DNA from: Lojkania enalia
Lineage: Eukaryota; Ascomycota; Dothideomycetes; Pleosporales
Reading direction: 5' to 3'
Assembly: GCA_010094045.1 (NCBI GenBank)
Contig: ML986598.1
Span: 62,001-126,000 of the forward strand
Length of the DNA: 64,000 nucleotides
The position numbers were made by a program, and so were the translations under genes. The notes beneath the pieces were generated by a model, which was given only the letters and a program-made list of their open reading frames with translations, was not told where the DNA came from and did not search any database. Shown piece after piece: positions 1 to 12,152 of the stretch. Each line of letters begins with the position of its first letter. Position 1 is the first letter of the stretch.

Positions 1-1058
1 ACGCCAATATGTGGGTGTATAGACTTGCCGGCTGCCTCGTTGGAGTGGCGGAGTAGGAGCTGCAGCTTGTGATGGAAGTATCTCTTGGATGGACTTTATC
101 ATTCTGCCTTCCTAGAAAGCCTTAGTTCTTCTATAGCCTTATTTCTCAATTGAGATTTTTTGAGGCGCAGCGAGCTTTCGATAGTGCGAGACAGGCCTTT
201 CTTCGGCAGAGAGAATTAGAGGTACACTGGGATGAACTTTATAATCACTGTAGTTGCCGAGGACTTCAGTTCATCACGGACTAGGTAGAAAATATTCCAT
301 ATCATCGAAATTGTTCCCAGCATCCCCAGGTTCGCGATCATTTTGCGAAAGGGTTCATCGGCCTGAGTGGATGAATTATGTTCGCCCTTATACGGCGGAT
401 AGAACTGTCACCGCTTTCTTTTTTGAACCTTAAAGCATTCGAACTACCTCGTTCCAGTCTTCTCGGAATAAGTGCACATCAGCACTAGGGTTTTTCTCCT
501 TTAGAACTGTCTGCACGGTGTCGAAATTGATCTCCTTCATAGAAGTAGCGCTCTCGATTGCGTCGTGGACATTTCCTACATAATAATCAATTTTCTCCTT
601 CCAAAGTCAACGGCAGTATCCCAAAAACCGTTATCATCGGGATCTTCAGAGATTTGGTTTAGCCCCCTTTCGATTTAATCTGCAAAATCCTGGTCGCTAA
701 CAATGGCCGTCTGCATTGTACGGGCAAGCATTCTTAGCAATCCAAACCTCTTAGCGGTTCCGCCTAACGTCAGCGCTGACGCTGTCACGTTTTCCGGCAT
801 CCTGCTCTTCGTTCCATTCTTTTTGAATCTTGCGAATAGCAAAGACAGGAGATCGAGGAAGGTATCCCTGATGTTCGCGAGTTGGGCCGCCGATGAATCT
901 GAGTCAAATCCCGGCGTTATATCCGAGGCTGCCCCTCGTTGCCACTTAATCATACTAAGATAATACGCTGCCGCAAAGGACTCCTAGAACCCAAGGCTTG
1001 GAAGCTTCCACACCTCTTATTCGTACGCTGCGGCGTTTTCCGGCGCCGAGTAAGCCAT
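1..1058 (-). pseudogene. Decayed protein-coding gene, family unknown
   Basis: Reading the minus strand from an ATG at 1058, one frame reads as protein-like sequence through about 600, broken only by three stops: TAA near 1019, TAG near 986 and TAA at 674-672. Each sits where a glutamine codon (CAA/CAG) would become TAA/TAG by a C-to-T change. Near position 600 a single missing base shifts the frame, after which protein-like sequence continues to about 435. Further open stretches with more stops run toward the window edge, so the 3' limit is unclear. I recognise no domain. The recoverable N-terminal part is rich in helix-forming residues. RIP decay of a repeated or duplicated gene is inferred; the product is not functional as it stands. 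Confidence 0.55.
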
Positions 1059-1766
1059 AGTGATGTCTATGGCGCTGTGATTCTAGCGAGGCTATAGTAA
1101 CGGTCGATAGTGTAGGTGAATTCCAAAATTCAGCATTAAACTCAATTTATACGACTAGGTAATCTATCATATCCTCTATCCGCAACGCTACGCAACTTCC
1201 AAGCGACTGTGGAAACAGGGTGTGAAGCTGGGACTCTATACTCTACATGCTTTAGTTACTTTTCCCTAGGCTAAGAGGATTACATATCTCGGTCGACGAA
1301 TAGTTAGGCTAGCGCCTAGGTTCTAGGCTAGGGGTTGAGTCGTTGGGGACTATTACGAGGGGATTCTGCTTCTGTGGGTAACGGCTGGGAGTGAGGGTGT
1401 TGAAGATGTAGAATGTAATTATGTATTCGGGATTGGATGTTTCTGGGTTTCAATCGGTTTCCCTCGATATAAGCGGAATATTATTAGTAGCATTAATTTG
1501 CACCGCGGAGTTCAAAGCGCTGTAGAGATAACAACGGGTTCGGACGGGACGTTAGAACCCGTCAGCATGTGTTAATTTTCGATTATGCTTATTTAAGGGA
1601 GGAAAATTCCTAAAAGTCCCCGTTTAATGCTTCTATCAGAAGACTAAGGAACTTCAAGATAAAGTTCAATATTATCATCCTAGATATATTCTACTTAGAT
1701 CTTAAGCAAATGTAACATCTATCTAGGGTATCTTCCTACATCCATTGCATCTCTTTAACATCTCCG
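1059..1766. other. Intergenic, no gene seen
   Basis: AT-rich sequence with stops in all frames. It separates the decayed gene from the 3' end of the OSGIN-like gene. No repeat or RNA gene was recognised. Confidence 0.6.
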
Positions 1767-3521
1767 TCAACGTCCCCAAATCTCCATTTCTACCCAATAC
1801 CGATTTTCCACATTTGCCACCTCCACAACACGCGCCATTTTCTTTCGGTCAATATGTAGGTCCGAGTGTCCATTTGCTAGTAACGCAGGAGTCAATTCCA
1901 CACCCACTAATGAGCTGGTTTGAGAAGGCGTGGACGAAACAGACTTTTCATCGGATAGAGGCGTCGGTGATGCTGATCGAGGACTTGATGAAGCTGGTGA
2001 TAGAGATAACCGTGGGGATATTGCTGATGGGGTAATTTTCATGATCCGACCCGCGGCGAAGACACAGCCGCCCACTGCGTGGCGGATTAGCGAATCGCCT
2101 GCTAGACTGCCGATGATGAAGACGTCTTTTGCTACTTCGAGGGACGACTCCGCCTTGGCGCGTAGTGTCTGTCCTGATATCAATGTCGGGGGCTGGGACG
2201 CTGTGATATCCTCGTTGTCGGCTCCTAGGACCTCAGCGCAGAGGTCTGGAGATAGATAGTCTAGTGAGCCACGTCTGCCAACGCAGTACTCCAATCCTCC
2301 AACCGTTCGAGAAATGACGTCCCCAGATGCTGTACGAATTTTCACTACGGCCTTACCCGCCCCTTCCGGACAAGAGGTCTCCAAAACTTCGGCATTTGGG
2401 AGTCCCTCGTAGCAAGTAGCCCAGTCTCGTTGCGCGAAAAAGGGATTCGACTTTTGTCGCAAGAGAGGTGATCTGGCATGAAGTTTCTTATTTGGTCCAA
2501 TAGCCGACATTTTCATTTGCCGATAGATGGTCGCATATTCGGGGTAGGCCGAGTGATGGCAGCCACGAAGGGGGGATGGCCGAGTGTCTGGTGCCCATTG
2601 AAAAATGTGGATGACTTTTCGAGTTCGAGGGGCAGATATAATGACATCGGCAGCAGAAAATCCAGATCCAATGACCAGTAATGGTTCAGTGCAGGTATCA
2701 AGTTGCGCGATCGGCATCAACAAAGGCGTTGGCGGGATATTCACTGTAAAAATCCCTGAAGCGAGCACAAGGTGCTTACACCTTATTCCCAAAGACCCTA
2801 TTACAAATCCATTCGCCGTACGATGGACAGTAGGAACTCTAGTGGCTGTGTGGACAGCATCCGATATTCCGACGGCCTGCGGATACGCTTTCAGATAGCC
2901 GGCCACCTGCGCCCTTGTCGGACGTACAAAGTCGCACTGTTCCCGCTTTTCCTCCTGGGCTATGTGCTCGGAGTAAGAATATCCAGGCAGTGATAGCATT
3001 TCTGCATAGCTCAGGGTCCCGATATCTGCTCTCGCGGCGACGGGATTCTCCGCCCATTGCCCGCCAGCCTGCGGCGTCTCGCCAATTGCCACATGGGAGA
3101 CGGCCTTCTCAGGCTCGTATCTCCACTCAATGCATGAGGTAGGATTGGTATCGGTGTCAGCATTGAGTCGTATCAGAGTATCCAGCAGCGTGTTGACGGG
3201 AAGCGCTTGCGTTGAGTACCGCAGGGACGACGAGAAGTGGGCGTACAGGTCCGGCGTCAGCTCGAGCAGGCACGGTCGCTTGGAGAGTTTCAGGTCTAGT
3301 ATGGAATCATGATGGCCGCCGATATAATACGGGATGTGGCCGTGCAGGATGTAGGACAGAATCAGCGCAGAGGGGCCGTTGCCTGTCAACTAGTGAGCGA
3401 GCGGACGATACTCGGCATCATGAAGGGCGTGGGTGGGGGCTGCCGGCACAGAGCCAGTGTGTGGAAGGGGGGGCGTACCTATGATCACGGTATCCACGCA
3501 TCGTGGAAGCGGTTGAGCCAT
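1767..3521 (-). CDS. OSGIN-like FAD/NAD(P)-binding oxidoreductase
   Basis: Two exons: 3521-3479 and 3382-1767. The 96-nt GT..AG intron (3478-3383) splits a glycine codon inside the dinucleotide-binding loop. Joining them gives 552 residues and the N-terminal motif VIIGNGPSA (residues 12-20), the expected Rossmann fingerprint; neither exon shows it alone. A second nucleotide-binding loop, VIGSGFSAAD, lies near residue 250. The overall pattern resembles oxidative-stress-induced growth inhibitor proteins (OSGIN1/2) and related class B flavin monooxygenase-like proteins. The last 90 or so residues are Ser/Pro-rich and probably disordered. The substrate is unknown; a flavin-dependent monooxygenase role is inferred from family. 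The start ATG at 3521 leaves only 11 residues before the FAD loop, which is normal for the fold. Confidence 0.82.
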
Positions 3522-4136
3522 GGACGGCTGGTCGTGCTCTCAGTTGCCATAGGGAAGACGGGGTGTGGGGAGTAGAGGCTGGTTTTGTAATGTCAAAGAC
3601 TTCAACATGACGGACCTTTAAAGTTGACGACGCTAAGCTCGCAAACGGGCTGGCCTCGGGTAGACGTGGTGGGGCAACCACGAGGCGTCTTCTGCCATCC
3701 TCTTTGGAGGCGACGTACGCGAAGAAAAGACGCCCACGCCCTGCGCAAGATGAGGGCCTGTCCAGGGCCTATCTTTGCTGCGCTATGTTTCTATTTCGCG
3801 GCATTATTTGCCTTTGACATGCGCTGATCAAATATATCGCAGGCGTACTAATCGCGGGGTAACGGAACCCTGCAGCACGGTTGCATGATCGAGGCTCCAG
3901 GCCAGTAACAAGACCGAACAGCAAAGAGTAATCATGGTATATACTCTACAGCACGACCAGGCAGAGAACCGCCGAGCTGTACACTAGAAACAAAGCTAAG
4001 GTATCCGATTGAACCAACCAAGTATCCCACAAATCTCCATATTTCGTCCGACGCCGCCCCGCATGGCCACCACGCAAACACACGGCAGATCTAGATAACA
4101 AAGACACATGGACTTCCACATACTCCCCTCAAGTGT

Positions 4137-5845
4137 TTAATACCGGTAGGTAACCGCGCCCCGTTCCGCGATAGGCGACACATCGCTGTCCCGATGCGGC
4201 CTCCTCGTCTGCTCTGGCGTTCTTGGTCCGCCACTGACGGGGTAATCCCGCGCATACTCTTCCTCCTCCGTCAAGGGTCGTTGCATTGCCCCGCCATGCA
4301 TTGTCAGGTTATTCCCTGAACTCTCTTGCCGGCCGAGATAAGAAGGCGTAGATTGGTATCCCGGATTGTATGAGTTCGGCGAACCTGTCGTGTTTCGGTA
4401 ACTGTCCATAGCCGAATCCTCAGCGCCCACAGGATGCCGAGAAGGCGGTGGCCCGGGCGGAGCAGCATAGTTGGTTGAGTGATGGTCAGCAAATGGATCG
4501 TCATCCTCCCGCAGAGGGCTTGCTAGAGTACCTGTTGTTCGTCGTTCTGGATTGGCCTGGAGAGACGGGGGAAGTGGTAGGTCTCGCTCCTGGTTAGTAG
4601 GTTGTCGTTCCCTAGAGGCTACATCTACAGGAGGCAGAATGGGTGCATCATTGCGCGGAGGTGGTATAGGAGGTTGTATTGGGATCGGCTGGTGTAGGGT
4701 TGGCGGAGCTGGGGTATGATAGGCGTCACCCGGCGGAGGAACATTGGTACTATTCATGGTGGAAGTAGGCGGGGATGGTGTTGGACCCTGCAGTCGACGC
4801 GCTTGAAGCATAGCGCGCTGATGTTTTGACGCGGCTAGGGATAGTTGTTCATTTGTTTCGATGAGCGTAAGCATTGTGTCGTCGTCTGGAGGGGGGTTGT
4901 CGCAATTAATATAACCTTGCATACTCCGTTGAGCTGAAATGCACCTCTCTGAAAACTCCTTGACGAGGTCGTTGCCTAGCAGCTCATTTGGCGGCGTAGA
5001 CTGGACAAGTTGCAGCAGGAGCTTCGCGGACGTGCGGGCTTCTTCGATGCGCCCAGCTAGCTCAACGGGAGGCGGTAATGTACGACTGGAACTACTTCCT
5101 CCTGATCCATGATGAGATTGCTGCGCACCAGTCCATGGAGGCGCATTGAGTGTCCGGGGACCAAATTGCTTTGCGGCACTCGCCATGAGCCCCTTCTCCT
5201 TCCTCCACATTGTAAAAATGGTGTTCAGATTTGTGTCATAAGCCTTCTCGCGATCGAGGGCATCCAGAGTTTCCCTCAAAATCTGCGCTACACTGGGATC
5301 CTGTCCATTTCGCAACAGGTGTTTTACTGTGTCGGCGAAGTGCTTATCCATATTCTTTGTGAAAGATTGGCCAGGATTATCCGCCAATATCCTAATGAGC
5401 ATGACCGCATTATACTGAACATGTGGTTTGGAATAGTTCTCTTTGCTGAGGAACTTGCGTATCTGTGCGCATGCTGCTGTGGCAGCAGCGGGACTTGCGA
5501 CCGCGGATTCGACAATGGTAGGGAGATGGAGGACTTCTTCGCCCTTAGAAATGTTAGTCTATGTATGCGCCCTATATAGGCGATAGACATACCGAGTTAG
5601 CAGCGCCAGATTCGCAGAAGAGTCTCTGTACTTTGATCAGATCGAGTTCATTCCGCTGTAATGTACCGAGAGCCTTACCACTCCGCGCGCGGCATTGGCT
5701 TCTGGAGTATCGGCGTCCGGTGGATAGTCTTCTTCTCGAACTGTCGCCATGGTCAGCGAGAATAATCTGCCATCTTGCGGACACGTCAACTACCAGTGGG
5801 TTTCCGTATTATGCTGCCGATTTTCTCAAAACGCTTGAGAACCAT
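4137..5845 (-). CDS. VHS-GAT domain endosomal sorting protein
   Basis: Four exons: 5845-5794, 5740-5679, 5625-5593 and 5543-4137. Introns are 53, 53 and 49 nt, and all phases close. The start ATG at 5845 sits in a strong GCCACCATGG context. The product is 517 residues. Residues about 40-170 form a VHS-type helical repeat domain (motif NAVMLIRILADNPG), followed by a GAT-like three-helix region at about 205-300. A long Pro/Ser-rich tail holds several PPxP segments. VHS and GAT domains bind ubiquitinated cargo, phosphoinositides and Arf GTPases at endosomes or the trans-Golgi. Relatives include GGA and Lsb5-type proteins, but I see no GAE ear domain. A role in cargo sorting or actin-linked endocytosis is inferred. 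The three small 5' exons are easy to miss: the last exon alone looks like a 421-residue ORF starting inside the VHS domain. Confidence 0.8.
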
Positions 5846-8560
5846 GGTGGCAGTTGCCTAGAGGAGTCGGCGCGTAGCAAGTGTCGCCTCCGAGAAAGGG
5901 TCCAATTTATAGCAACAGCTGAGGGTCGCGTAGGTATTACGAGCAGCGTACGTTCGGAGCAAAGGAGGTGAAATTGGTTGTGAGGTTGTGTTAACTTGAC
6001 CAAAAGGAGCGGCGTCTCATTCAGAAGGCCTTCCTCCGCAGGAGCACGGACTTTAGGCCACACCCGCGATGGATGGGCTGCACAGCCCCAAGACTGCCGA
6101 GCTTTCGCACGGCTTTGACGACGAATGCTATAGGGCCTCGTCAACAGCCGCGTACAAGGTGCGAGCTGGTGTGGCGATTCTTTCTTCTCATTTGCCTCGT
6201 CCAACACTCGTCAAGTGTCGCGTGGATTCGAAAAGGCACTTGGGTTTACGCGTCCAGGAAGTATCATGCTTGGCGTTGGGCGACCAATCAGATCCAGATA
6301 ATGCCGCGTGATCTAGGTGGTTTTGTAACTATGCCGGTCAAGAGATAAAAGTCCGCATCGAAATCGAACGTCGCGCAAGCTCGAAAAGTTCGCCCAACGT
6401 CATCCTCAGAGGTCACAGCTTATTGCTGGTAATCTAGATACGCAGCGTTGTAGTCTATTCCATTCGAGGGCAGCACCTGATACTACCGCAGCCTCATGAC
6501 CTTCTGTAAAAAGATCAAGCGCATCCATCATGCTTGTCGTACAGAACGCTCCGTCTTCTTGATATTGACTTTGTGCTCCGCATGCTCTCAATCGAATTGC
6601 AACAGATCGCATGCTTCTGCTGTAATAGTAGTGCGATAGCGCCGAGCCGTAGTAGGCCGCATTCCGTGACCGAGGTGACACAGGTCCTCCCGTTGAGTAT
6701 GCAAGACAAGAAGGAGGCGAACTCGGGACTCTCTCTGTTATCAATGGGGTCTCAGCGCCGCAGGGCAACAAAAACATATCCGCGCGTCCGAGTTTAGGGA
6801 CGCCACATGCATGGTGTGACCAATGCATTTGCTCCAGCTCTCCTTGCAAGCCAACAACTGGAGCCTAGTACCCAAGAAGGCAGAACACACGGGCTCCTAG
6901 AGTAAGAAAACTTTGGGATAAGATAGTACTGAAACCTGCAGCAACCGAGTATAAGTTTGGCATGGGATTCCAATTCTTAGTTTTAAAAGAATGATAGTGC
7001 CACCTAACAAAATATGCCGGTTTCAGGGTTCCGTTCGTGATTGTGGACCGCACTAGACCCCTACATCAGTGCTACGACTATTATGTAGGTTAACAGTTAC
7101 CTTACGACTTCCCTGACCTCAGAGAATCTTCTAAAGTATTGATTACTGGAACGCTCATAGGACCTCGAGTGAGGTGGTTTTGATGGTCCGTGTCGGAAGT
7201 TCAAGAGATCCGCTCTCATCGAAGGATTCACCGTGATTACATCAGGAGAGGCGAGAAATAATACCAAAATAAGGTCGAACTTTCCGTTTCAGACTCACAA
7301 AGCAGGCATTAAATGAGTGAATAGATAATTTTCCATACCCAGATACGAAGAATATGGTCGTCCCAGACCTGCTCAGCCAGTTTCATCGTTGCAAGTTGAT
7401 AGCAAGACCGTTCTGCAGTGCACAGTCTGCAGGTCAATTTTATCATCAACAGTAATAATAATATATATAGGCCGCAAACCCAAGGCCGTATAGCGCTTCG
7501 AGAAGCCCGGCGTGGTCTGTGAGACTGTCCGTTTAAAGCTTATGGTCGGAGGGCAGCGGAAGAGGCGCCTCGTAATCGTTCCCGCTCCTTCTGTGGGTAC
7601 ATATACATACATAAGACAGATGCGAGCCGACCCGGGAAAAAGAAATGCTAAGAATCCGGAAGCGGATACGAGGAACCACCAAAGCCCAGTTATCACCATG
7701 GTGCAGGTCGGTTTTTGAAAACTAGCACACTTCTATCCAGACATGAATCGGAACTTCCAAACTTTAATTTTGTGCAACCTAGACAAAGTCAAATCCATGC
7801 TGCAACTACGCCTTAAGCAACAACACGTGGACTTCTGCACAAACGCCCACCAGTTATCTCACAGATTCGAAACCGGGAATATGTGAGTTGCGTACCCGCT
7901 GTACGAGTAAGCCGTCAAATCCTTCCATGTGCCCTCCATGCGGATGCACGCAAGACATTGGCTGATCGCGACTATTCCTCGGCTCTTCCTCATGTGCCCC
8001 ATGCATGCGGCATAGTTATCGCTGCCTTCGCAGTCCGTGCGTTCGGTTTCTGGCCTGCTCCCTTCTATCTCCTGTCACGAAAGCTCCCACCTTTGGCAGG
8101 TGTTCATGACTCGAACAGCAACCTAATGCATAAATCCTGTGTAATGACTAGGGTTCGTCAGGCCAGTGCCGGAGCGCCTCCAGCCACCTTCTAGTATTTT
8201 GGAAGAACGTGAAGTTAGTTCATCCTTCAACGCAAGCTCACCGCAATGGGTACCAACAGGCTGGAAAGAGTGATTTTAAGTCGTCGCCAGCCGAGTAAGT
8301 TGGGCCAAAACCGGCGATCACTGCATAAAGCGACAAGAAATGAGACGCCGAAGATCATGGCAATACCTCCTATGGACTTAGTCGAAGTATCCATAGTCAG
8401 GAACAACGCCTCATGGCGCAGACTAGTACCAACTATAGTTACTCGTACAGGTGGAAGAGCAGGAGGCCCACTTAACACTCTCGGTTCTCCAGGTTTTCAT
8501 ACAACCCTAGCAGTAGTCTCCTCCTCACCCATCTCACGGTAACCGTTGCAATCCGCAACC
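5846..8560. other. 2.7 kb divergent intergenic region
   Basis: Lies between the VHS-GAT gene (minus) and the rhodopsin-like gene (plus), so it must hold both promoters. Several open frames of 60-150 codons exist (for example 6406-6849 minus), but they begin at non-ATG codons, match no family I know and show no splice logic. I see no gene here. Confidence 0.55.
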
Positions 8561-9766
8561 ATGGTGGAGTCAAATGGGCCAAAGATTGTCATCGCGCTAT
8601 GGGCGATGAGTGCTATTTCGTTTCTTTTCATCGCCCTGAGATTCTTTTGCAAAGCCAGACATACTAATAGACTGGGAACGGACGATGCGATATTGGCTAT
8701 TGCATGGGTACGTACCCCTTTCGCGCTTTTGACGCTCAATAGAATCATGAGTACTTACAACCGTCGCCAGGTCTTTGCTTTGATCTATGCAGCCTTCATG
8801 ACCGAGTCCGTCCGATGGGGGTTAGGAAAGCATAGCACTAACATCGATGCCGCCGACAAGATCCCGATGTACAAGAACCTGTTCGTGGGGGAGTTCTTTG
8901 CTCTCATAGCTATCCCCACGTCGAAGACTTCCTTCGCTGTGACCTTGTTGAGACTGGTTGCGAAGAACTGGCAGAAGTGGTTCATTTGGTTTGTCATCAT
9001 TTCGATGAACGTCGTGCTATGGTTGTGTGGGATTCTGCTGTTCATTCAGTGCAAACCCATCGAGAAGAACTGGAGGAAAGACATGCCAGGTACTTGTTGG
9101 AACTCCGATATTCAAGACAATTATTCCGTGTTCGCAGGGGGTAAGCCGAGAGACTCTCCTGAGATGGATTTCTCGGGTCGTGCGAAGCTAAGACACATGG
9201 GCTAATCAACTGAACAGCGTACTCCGCATTTTTAGATGTCGTTCTAGCCACGTTTCCTTGTGTCATCATTTGGAACCTGCAGATGGGTAAGAGGGAAAAA
9301 GTCGGCGTTATCTCTGCCATGTCCCTCGGGTTTCTGTAAGTAGTCTCTTACTAGTACGTCCTCCCTTGTTGTGCTAACCTATATTCTTAGCGCTGGTATC
9401 ACTGCTGCCGTCAAGACGTCGTTCTTGCCCGGTGCTGGAAACTGGAAAGACCCCATCTACTCCTTAGCAGATCTCCTAATCTGGTCTCATGCCGAGACAG
9501 CGGTTACGATCGTGGCATCCTGTATTCCTTTCTTCCGAGTACTCATCAAGAACACGACCTCCAAAGGATCCAAGCCTTACAGGCATAGCTACCGGCTCGA
9601 GTCCTTCCACAATACAGGAAGGCGACAAAAGCACCATGGAAGTGTTGATGTTGGCGATGACATGAGTGAAACGAGCATTCTACGGAACGCTGTTCAAGGT
9701 GGAGCGATCGTGAAGATGAATGAGATAAGTGTGGAATATCATGTGGAAAAGCCCACTAAGGCCTGA
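8561..9766 (+). CDS. Fungal rhodopsin-like 7-TM membrane protein (PTH11-related)
   Basis: Four exons: 8561-8707, 8771-9140, 9218-9335 and 9391-9766; introns of 63, 77 and 55 nt. The spliced product is 336 residues. The N-terminus enters the first membrane helix directly (MVESNGPKIVIALWAMSAIS). Six further hydrophobic helices follow, with the family hallmark FPCVIIWNLQM in exon 3 and an extracellular-loop cysteine pair (QCKP...TCWN). This matches the fungal 'Rhodopsin domain' integral membrane family (Fung_rhodopsin, Pfam PF20684), which includes PTH11-like receptors. No CFEM domain is present. The last 80 residues are a cytosolic polar tail. These proteins are thought to sense surface or nutrient cues, but ligands are mostly unknown. 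The first intron is 63 nt without a stop, so an unspliced reading would wrongly keep 21 extra residues. Confidence 0.85.
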
Positions 9767-10928
9767 GAGGTGACGCAAAACGTATGCATGCTTTCGATAA
9801 CTGGATTCGAATGGTACAGAGGATATGATCATGATAGGGATACTAGGAGTTTTGGTGTTTTCGATGAGTAAGGACATATCTTCCATTTGTCATATGTTCG
9901 GCCAAAGGACATGCATAATGCGGGCGTAACTTTTTCATTCGAGGGTATAGGTTCAACGATTGCCAATACCAACTCGAGATATAATGCGATTTTAGAATGT
10001 AGTTTTTTGCAGATGATTGTTATGCTAGCCTACTGTAGGTTGCTCTGCGGACTCGATACTGGCTGCGATTGCTGTGTGATGCATCCTTGGAGCAAACATG
10101 GTAATGCACCTAAAAAAAATTTTTTTTTTGTTGATCTATAAGTTGTTTAAGCAAACAATATTTCCAACACAGTTCTGGTGTTATCGCTCACAGCTACCAT
10201 CGTACGCTGGTCCTTCACTTAATCAACTAACCGGTCGGTTAGGAAACAAGTGGGTGACCATAGCCGAGGGCGGTTAGGTGTACATGTGCGTAGCGGTACA
10301 CTGTTGCATCTTAGTGGGGCTGGCGTGCTCCTTGCTGTTAGCTTGCTAATTAGCTGGAGGGTGCTCTAAAGCGTCAGGCGGCGATGATCAAAGGTCCTCG
10401 AAAACCTAGTGAGCCGTGTGTGGGCAGATGCAATGGGGGTATGGGTTCTTTTTTTATTTCTTGAAAAAAAAAAAAAAAAAAAAAAAAATTTAATTAGTTG
10501 GCGCAAAAGCTCATGCTCCCTTTTTTAACTTTATATTTCTAATGGATAGTGAGCTATATATATAATGCGAACACTGGAAGAGGGACCCACACTTCCTCTA
10601 GATATATATATGCAGTGTCATTGTTAGGCTGTCCGTGAAACCTTTTGGGGTAGACTACGTAGGCTGGGCGTCCCGGCTTGGCTGGAGATCAGATCCCCAC
10701 ACATGCGCTGCCAAGACCTACGACGTCAGCTGCTCTATCTGCCACAACACTTGCTTGAGGCACCTGCGGCTAAGCCCCAAACGCAAGAGCGATGTGATAG
10801 TCACAATGGCTTCTATCAGCTGGAGTTCGACTACATCTCGTGCAAAACTTCATCCTTATGACCTGCACCCACCTTAAACACCTGCCACGAACACCCAGTC
10901 CCACCAAACACGTTAAACATCCTTCATA
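9767..10928. other. Intergenic region with A/T homopolymers
   Basis: No gene is seen. It contains an A-run followed directly by a T-run near 10111-10130, a 25-nt A-run at 10464-10488 and TATA-rich DNA at 10555-10612. The last 300 bases are the likely APP1-gene promoter. Confidence 0.6.
10464..10488. repeat. Poly-A tract (25 nt)
   Basis: Uninterrupted run of about 25 adenines flanked by T-rich sequence. It may be a nucleosome-excluding promoter tract or the tail of an old retroelement; no flanking element sequence was recognised to decide. Confidence 0.8.
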
Positions 10929-12152
10929 ATGGACGCTGCACCTGTGAGAGCTGCCAGCCAAGCCAGGCAGAAGGCGCAAGAGTCTGAACAAGATCGCATA
11001 ACTCGAGCCAGCGGACATTTCGCAGAATTCGAACACAACATGCCATCCCTCACCAGCCGCTTCAGCAGCTTCAATCTTCGCGACAACCTCAGTTCTTTCC
11101 TCGGGTCGCGGAATCCAATATACCGATACGTCGACCCCAACAAGGATGTGGTATGGTTACTGGACAACACGGCATACCAGAATCGGATCGGGAGGTGGAA
11201 GGCAGAGTTTGTGGCGGCATACTTTGTTCGAGATAGCGGCAAAGAGCTCGGAGAAGTCGTAGCGTGGATCAGCGATAAGCTCGGTCTTGCAGATGACGAC
11301 GAGGCTTGTGCGACTGTTGCGGAGAGGGTCCAGCCTCTGATGGATCAAATACTCCCAGCACACGCCGTCATGCTCGACCTACAGGGCATACAAGTCAAAC
11401 TAGGGCCTAGCGGTCGGGACGGCATCAGCACCGACGAGCTTGCAATCCCTGGCTATAGGTACAAAGACGGCGAAACAATGACTTCCAAGGCTGTCGAGGC
11501 AAAAGCGACTCCCGTGACTACAACATTCGCGACCGCCAAGGGATGGGCCGTCATTAGCGACGTCGATGACACTATCAAGAAGACCCTAACTTCGTCGCCC
11601 ATCGGCATTCTTAAGACGACATTCGTCGAGGAACCAGAGCCGATTCATGGTATGCCCGAACTCTACCGACACCTCGTTCAGAAACTAGATAACCCGCCAT
11701 TTTGGTATCTCTCCGCCTCACCCTACAATCTATACCCCTTCCTACGAGAGTTCAGAGAAGCATACTACCCTCCTGGAACGATGATCTTACGGGATGCATC
11801 CTGGATGAATCTCGCCGGTTTCTTGGCCAACCTAACCCAGGGCACTGAAAACTACAAGGTGGACCGCATGGAGAAAGTTCATGAATGGTTTCCGAAGCGA
11901 AAGTTCATCTGCATTGGTGACAGCACGCAGTCGGATCCCGAGGCCTACGGTCAAATATACCGCAAGTATCCCAAGTGGATTGGTGCAATCTTCATCCGTA
12001 AGGTTACCGGCGTCGAAGGCATGGATGAAGAAAGGAAGAACAAGCCGACGAGGTTCGAGGCGGCATTTACAGATGTACCAAACAGCATTTGGCACATCTT
12101 TGAGCATCCGGATGAGCTTTACGACAAGGTGGACAGGTTGGTGAACTCGTGA
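10929..12152 (+). CDS. APP1-type phosphatidate phosphatase
   Basis: Single-exon gene of 407 residues. The C-terminal half carries the APP1 catalytic domain (formerly DUF2183) of the HAD superfamily: the nucleophile motif DVDDT at 211-215 matches DxDxT, followed by YLSASPYN and later CIGDSTQSDPEAY, the acidic motif expected for Mg2+ binding. In yeast, App1 is a Mg2+-dependent phosphatidic acid phosphatase that converts PA to diacylglycerol at cortical actin patches and endocytic sites. The fungal protein here is shorter than yeast App1 and lacks its long Pro-rich tail. The start at 10929 follows a favourable AAT context and gives a short charged N-terminus. The NLR-like gene begins 610 bp downstream on the same strand. 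Confidence 0.88.
   Translation: MDAAPVRAASQARQKAQESEQDRITRASGHFAEFEHNMPSLTSRFSSFNLRDNLSSFLGSRNPIYRYVDPNKDVVWLLDNTAYQNRIGRWKAEFVAAYFVRDSGKELGEVVAWISDKLGLADDDEACATVAERVQPLMDQILPAHAVMLDLQGIQVKLGPSGRDGISTDELAIPGYRYKDGETMTSKAVEAKATPVTTTFATAKGWAVISDVDDTIKKTLTSSPIGILKTTFVEEPEPIHGMPELYRHLVQKLDNPPFWYLSASPYNLYPFLREFREAYYPPGTMILRDASWMNLAGFLANLTQGTENYKVDRMEKVHEWFPKRKFICIGDSTQSDPEAYGQIYRKYPKWIGAIFIRKVTGVEGMDEERKNKPTRFEAAFTDVPNSIWHIFEHPDELYDKVDRLVNS

Noticed and set aside
5656..5678. Apparent 23-nt intron in the VHS-GAT gene
   Set aside because: Too short to splice; the acceptor 30 nt further on (AG at 5627-5626) gives a 53-nt intron and restores RLFCESG in frame.
6406..6849. 147-codon minus-strand open frame
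   Set aside because: Starts at TTG rather than ATG, no family match and no neighbouring exons; kept out for lack of support.
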